A stretch of 14,910 bases of DNA, taken from NCBI GenBank assembly GCA_002508495.1, contig DANA01000100.1, positions 12,710 through 27,619 of the forward strand. Direction: 5' to 3'. Positions within the stretch are counted from its first letter, which is position 1. Every line of letters begins with the position of its first letter. A program made the translations under genes and the position numbers. Under the pieces are notes generated by a model, which was not told where the DNA came from, did not search any database, and worked only from the letters and a program-made list of their open reading frames with translations. Shown here piece after piece: positions 12,534-14,910 of the stretch. The DNA is from Methanoregula sp. UBA276. Its GTDB lineage: Archaea > Halobacteriota > Methanomicrobia > Methanomicrobiales > Methanospirillaceae.

Positions 12534-13031
12534 TCACTTGTTCTTCATGATGATCTCGACGTCTTCAAGAAGCGCCTGGAGATCTTCTTCATGCTCCACC
12601 TCATCCGACAGGATGGTGAGGAGGATGTTATACGTGACCGGGTCCTTGCCCATGGTCTTCTTCATCAGGGCATTGTACGTCTTGATGGCACACTGTTCTC
12701 CCTTGATGTTCTGTTCGAGGATCTTGACAATGAACGGGTCATCAGGTGCATCATACCCGCAGTTGGTCAGCTTGTACCAATCCTGTGGTTTGGTTATTGG
12801 CGTCCCGCCCAGCTGGATGATGCGGGTGGCAAGAAGGGTTGCATGGTTCAGCTCCTCGGTTGCATGGAGCGTAAGTTCGGAGATAACCGCCTCCTTGTTG
12901 GGGCCTTTTACCACCTTTGAGCCAACCCAGTACTGGTAATAGGCAAGCCATTCATCGCAGTACGCTTTGTTGAGTGCGTTCACAATGTCCTTGACATCTT
13001 TTCCAACAATCTTCTGGCCTTGGGTTCCCAT
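12534..13031 (-). CDS. ferritin-like (Dps-like/bacterioferritin-type) protein
   Basis: Encodes 165 residues forming a four-helix bundle with a full set of di-iron ligands: E27 in CDEWLAYYQY, E60 and H63 in ATEELNHATLL, E112 in KGEQCAIKTY, and E144 and H147 in SDEVEHEEDL. Such proteins oxidise and store iron or remove peroxide. Two cysteines lie beside ligand helices (C25, C114), as described for archaeal Dps-like proteins; C91 is a third. Whether this is a storage ferritin, a Dps-like peroxide-protection protein or an erythrin relative cannot be settled from the sequence. A GGTGA Shine-Dalgarno at 13038-13042 is well spaced from ATG 13031, and a TATA-like ATTTAAC lies at 13084-13089. Its position beside the redox genes fits an oxidative-stress role. 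Confidence 0.9.
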   Translation of the reverse strand: MGTQGQKIVGKDVKDIVNALNKAYCDEWLAYYQYWVGSKVVKGPNKEAVISELTLHATEELNHATLLATRIIQLGGTPITKPQDWYKLTNCGYDAPDDPFIVKILEQNIKGEQCAIKTYNALMKKTMGKDPVTYNILLTILSDEVEHEEDLQALLEDVEIIMKNK

Positions 13032-13182
13032 GAGTTTTCACCATCCCGTATCCGGGGGATGATCCTGTATCCGCAGCCATCAGTTAAATGAATATCTTTC
13101 CTGATAACGGGATCTTTTATTATGAAAACCGGGGGATATTTTTGCGGGCCGATAATCAATCGACAGGATACCTGCACTATCG

Positions 13183-13190
13183 TTAATAAC
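13183..13190 (+). promoter_or_regulatory. TATA box of carAB
   Basis: TTAATAAC ends 28 bp before the carA ATG, and no Shine-Dalgarno precedes that ATG, so carA is probably leaderless. The divergent interval 13032-13218 also carries the promoter of the ferritin-like gene. Confidence 0.6.
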
Positions 13191-13218
13191 CTTTCATGCA
13201 CATGTATTATGAACTATT

Positions 13219-14274
13219 ATGAAGGCGGTTCTGGGTCTTGAGGATGGAACTTTTGTAACGGGGGAAGGATTTGGTGTTGAAGGTGAGTGTAGCGGGGAAC
13301 TGGTCTTCAACACGCTCATGACCGGGTATATGGAAGCGCTTTCCGATCCCAGTTACTGCGGCCAGATCCTGATGTTCACGTTCCCGACTATCGGGAACTA
13401 TGGTGTTGATGCGCAGAATATGCAGAGCCAGAGTACCAAGGCGCTTGGTGCCATATGCCGGGAGATCTGCGAGAGGCCCGACGTAAAACCCACGATCCGG
13501 GAGTATTTCGAACAGAAGAAGCTGCTCGGCATGTGCGGTGTCGATACCCGGAGCCTCACCATCAAAACCCGGGTTCACGGGACCATGCGTGCCGCGCTTG
13601 TCGTGGGCAGCAATGACGGGGAATATGCCGTGGAACTGGCAAAAAAGACCCCCTCCATCTCGGACTGCGACCTGATCCCGTCGGTTTCCTGCCCTGCACC
13701 CTACCGCATCCCGGGGAAGGGAAAACGGGTCGCCATCATCGACCTCGGGCTCAAGACCAACATCCTCACCAGTTTCACCCGGAGAAAAGGAGACCTCTAT
13801 ATCTTCCCCCACAATGCCACGCCGGACGATATCTTCGCGTGTGAACCCGACTGCCTCTTCATAACAAACGGGCCCGGGGATCCCCGGAAGGCCACGGCAA
13901 CCATTGCGACGGTGAAAAAATGTATCGGGGAACTGCCGATATTCGGCATCTGCATGGGCAACCAGATCTCCGCGCTTGCCCTTGGCGGAAATACGTACAA
14001 GCTCAAGTTCGGCCACCGGGGGGCGAACCAGCCGGTGAAGTACGTTGATGGCAGGATCTTCATTACAACCCAGAACCATGGGTTTGCCGTTGACGGCGAT
14101 TCCCTGCCGGAGGGTTGCAGAGTCACGTTCGTCAATGCAAACGATGGCACGGTCGAGGGGTTCGAGAACGCTGACCTGAAGATCAACTGTGTCCAGTTCC
14201 ATCCTGAAGCCCATGCAGGCCCCATGGATACGGAATGCCATTATTTTGACGGGCTCTTCCGGAGGATTGCATAA
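13219..14274 (+). CDS. carA: carbamoyl-phosphate synthase small (glutaminase) subunit
   Basis: Releases ammonia from glutamine for carbamoyl phosphate synthesis, feeding pyrimidine and arginine pathways. It has 351 residues, within the usual 350-385. The N-terminal CarA domain is clear (GEGFGVEGECSGELVFNTLM, GVDTRSLT). The class I glutamine amidotransferase domain begins near 171 (KRVAIIDLGLKTNIL); the catalytic cysteine is C245 in GICMGNQI, and H328 and E330 lie in QFHPEAHAGP. Bacterial CarA usually reads GICLGHQ; here the residue after Gly is Asn, which does not touch the triad. The start is the ATG 28 bp after a TATA box. The stop overlaps the carB start by one base (TAATG), so the two subunits are made in a coupled way. 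Confidence 0.97.
   Translation: MKAVLGLEDGTFVTGEGFGVEGECSGELVFNTLMTGYMEALSDPSYCGQILMFTFPTIGNYGVDAQNMQSQSTKALGAICREICERPDVKPTIREYFEQKKLLGMCGVDTRSLTIKTRVHGTMRAALVVGSNDGEYAVELAKKTPSISDCDLIPSVSCPAPYRIPGKGKRVAIIDLGLKTNILTSFTRRKGDLYIFPHNATPDDIFACEPDCLFITNGPGDPRKATATIATVKKCIGELPIFGICMGNQISALALGGNTYKLKFGHRGANQPVKYVDGRIFITTQNHGFAVDGDSLPEGCRVTFVNANDGTVEGFENADLKINCVQFHPEAHAGPMDTECHYFDGLFRRIA
14261..14265 (+). promoter_or_regulatory. Shine-Dalgarno of carB
   Basis: GGAGG lies within the last codons of carA, eight bases before the carB ATG at 14274; it fixes that start and supports coupled re-initiation. Confidence 0.75.
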
Positions 14275-14910
14275 TGCCCAAGAAACAGCACATAAAAAAA
14301 GTCCTGATCATCGGGTCGGGCCCGATCCAGATCGGCCAGGCTGCCGAGTTCGACTTCTCCGGAAGCCAGGCATGCCGGGCAATGCAGGAGGAAGGGGTAA
14401 AAGTCGTCCTGGTCAACTCGAACCCGGCAACGATCCAGACCGATCCCGAGATGGCCGACGCGATCTATATCGAGCCGCTGCGTTCCGACATCATCGCCAA
14501 GATCATCGAGAAGGAGAAACCCGATGGGATCCTCTCGGGAATGGGTGGCCAGACCGGTCTCAACCTGACCGCAGAGCTTGCCGAGCGGGGGGCCCTCAAG
14601 GACGTTGAGATATTGGGAACCCCGCTCGAAGCTATCTACAAGGGTGAGGACCGGGACAAGTTCCGTAACCTGATGCTGGAGATAGGCGAACCGGTGCCAA
14701 AGAGCATCATTATCACGAGCCTCAGCCAGGTTGAGGAAGCTATCGGGAAGATCGGCCTTCCCTCGGTCGTCCGCCCGGCGTACACGCTGGGTGGAGCAGG
14801 GGGAGGCATCGCCCGCACCCGCGAGGAACTCCTGCGCATTGTTGAACTGGGTCTCTCCCGCTCGCGCATCCACCAGGTTCTAATCGAGGAGAGCGTGCTT
14901 GGGTGGAAGG
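14274..14910 (+). CDS. carB: carbamoyl-phosphate synthase large subunit (3' end outside window)
   Basis: The first 212 residues of about 1,070 are present, with the frame open to the window edge. Seen: MPKKQHIKKVLIIGSGPIQIG (N-terminal ATP-grasp pre-domain), AAEFDFSGSQACRAM, VNSNPATIQTDPEMAD, GGQTGLNL and the start of the ATP-binding loop PAYTLGGAGGGIA. CarB uses ammonia from CarA, bicarbonate and two ATP to make carbamoyl phosphate. The start overlaps the carA stop (TAATG) and has a well-placed GGAGG. Methanogens often have carB split in two genes; the fragment cannot show which form this is. Confidence 0.97.
   Translation, partial: MPKKQHIKKVLIIGSGPIQIGQAAEFDFSGSQACRAMQEEGVKVVLVNSNPATIQTDPEMADAIYIEPLRSDIIAKIIEKEKPDGILSGMGGQTGLNLTAELAERGALKDVEILGTPLEAIYKGEDRDKFRNLMLEIGEPVPKSIIITSLSQVEEAIGKIGLPSVVRPAYTLGGAGGGIARTREELLRIVELGLSRSRIHQVLIEESVLGWK

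Noticed and set aside
13207..14241. 344-codon open frame antisense to carA
   Set aside because: carA is unambiguous on the + strand; this is a shadow frame.

Overview
The window looks like a stretch of chromosome from a methanogenic archaeon, most likely order Methanomicrobiales (Methanoregula-like). The evidence is an archaeal-type UMP kinase, an AmmeMemoRadiSam radical SAM enzyme, a ferredoxin-thioredoxin-reductase catalytic domain fused to rubredoxin, a histidine kinase with a THDINN H-box, an ISH3-like transposase, a tRNA without an encoded CCA, TATA boxes about 25 bp upstream of apparently leaderless genes, and oligo-T terminators. The genus is an inference; no 16S or mcr gene is present.

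Layout. 1-1360 (+): 3' part of uvrC, ending without the usual C-terminal helix-hairpin-helix region. 1551-2765 (+): a soluble receiver-histidine kinase preceded by a seven-codon leader ORF. 2820-3254 (-): a small lipoprotein. 3301-4457: an ISH3-like insertion sequence with 19-bp imperfect inverted repeats. 4458-5043: a fairly AT-rich stretch with no convincing gene. 5053-6435 (-): an AlbA_2/ATPase/winged-helix regulator-like protein. 6436-7003: a GC-rich, repetitive gene-free stretch. 7004-7728 (-): tRNA-Pro(UGG) followed 5 nt later by endonuclease III. 7786-8490 (-): UMP kinase. 8532-10239 (+): a zinc-ribbon protein, an AmmeMemoRadiSam radical SAM enzyme and a Mut7-C nuclease in one tight operon. 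10334-11113 (-): an alpha/beta hydrolase. 11242-13031 (-): a thiol-redox group with a cysteine-rich thioredoxin-like protein, FTR-rubredoxin, glutaredoxin and a ferritin-like protein. 13219-14910 (+): carA and the start of carB.

How the genes work together. Two of the identified pathways are core functions: pyrimidine supply (pyrH, carAB) and DNA repair (uvrC, nth). The redox group reads as thiol-disulfide and oxidative-stress housekeeping: the glutaredoxin and the FTR-rubredoxin share an ATGA stop-start overlap and probably exchange electrons, while the ferritin-like protein and the cysteine-rich protein flank them under their own promoters. The Zn-ribbon/radical SAM/Mut7-C operon has an unknown substrate and is one of the less explained units. 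The block 3301-7003 (IS, gene-poor DNA, AlbA_2 protein, repetitive DNA) is the accessory part of the window.

I did not find a CRISPR array, a prophage or a clear multi-gene defence island. The most interesting points are the tRNA-Pro/nth junction, the compact redox group, the Zn-ribbon/AmrS/Mut7-C operon, an 11-bp tandem repeat across the stop codon of the AlbA_2 gene, and the leader ORF before the histidine kinase.
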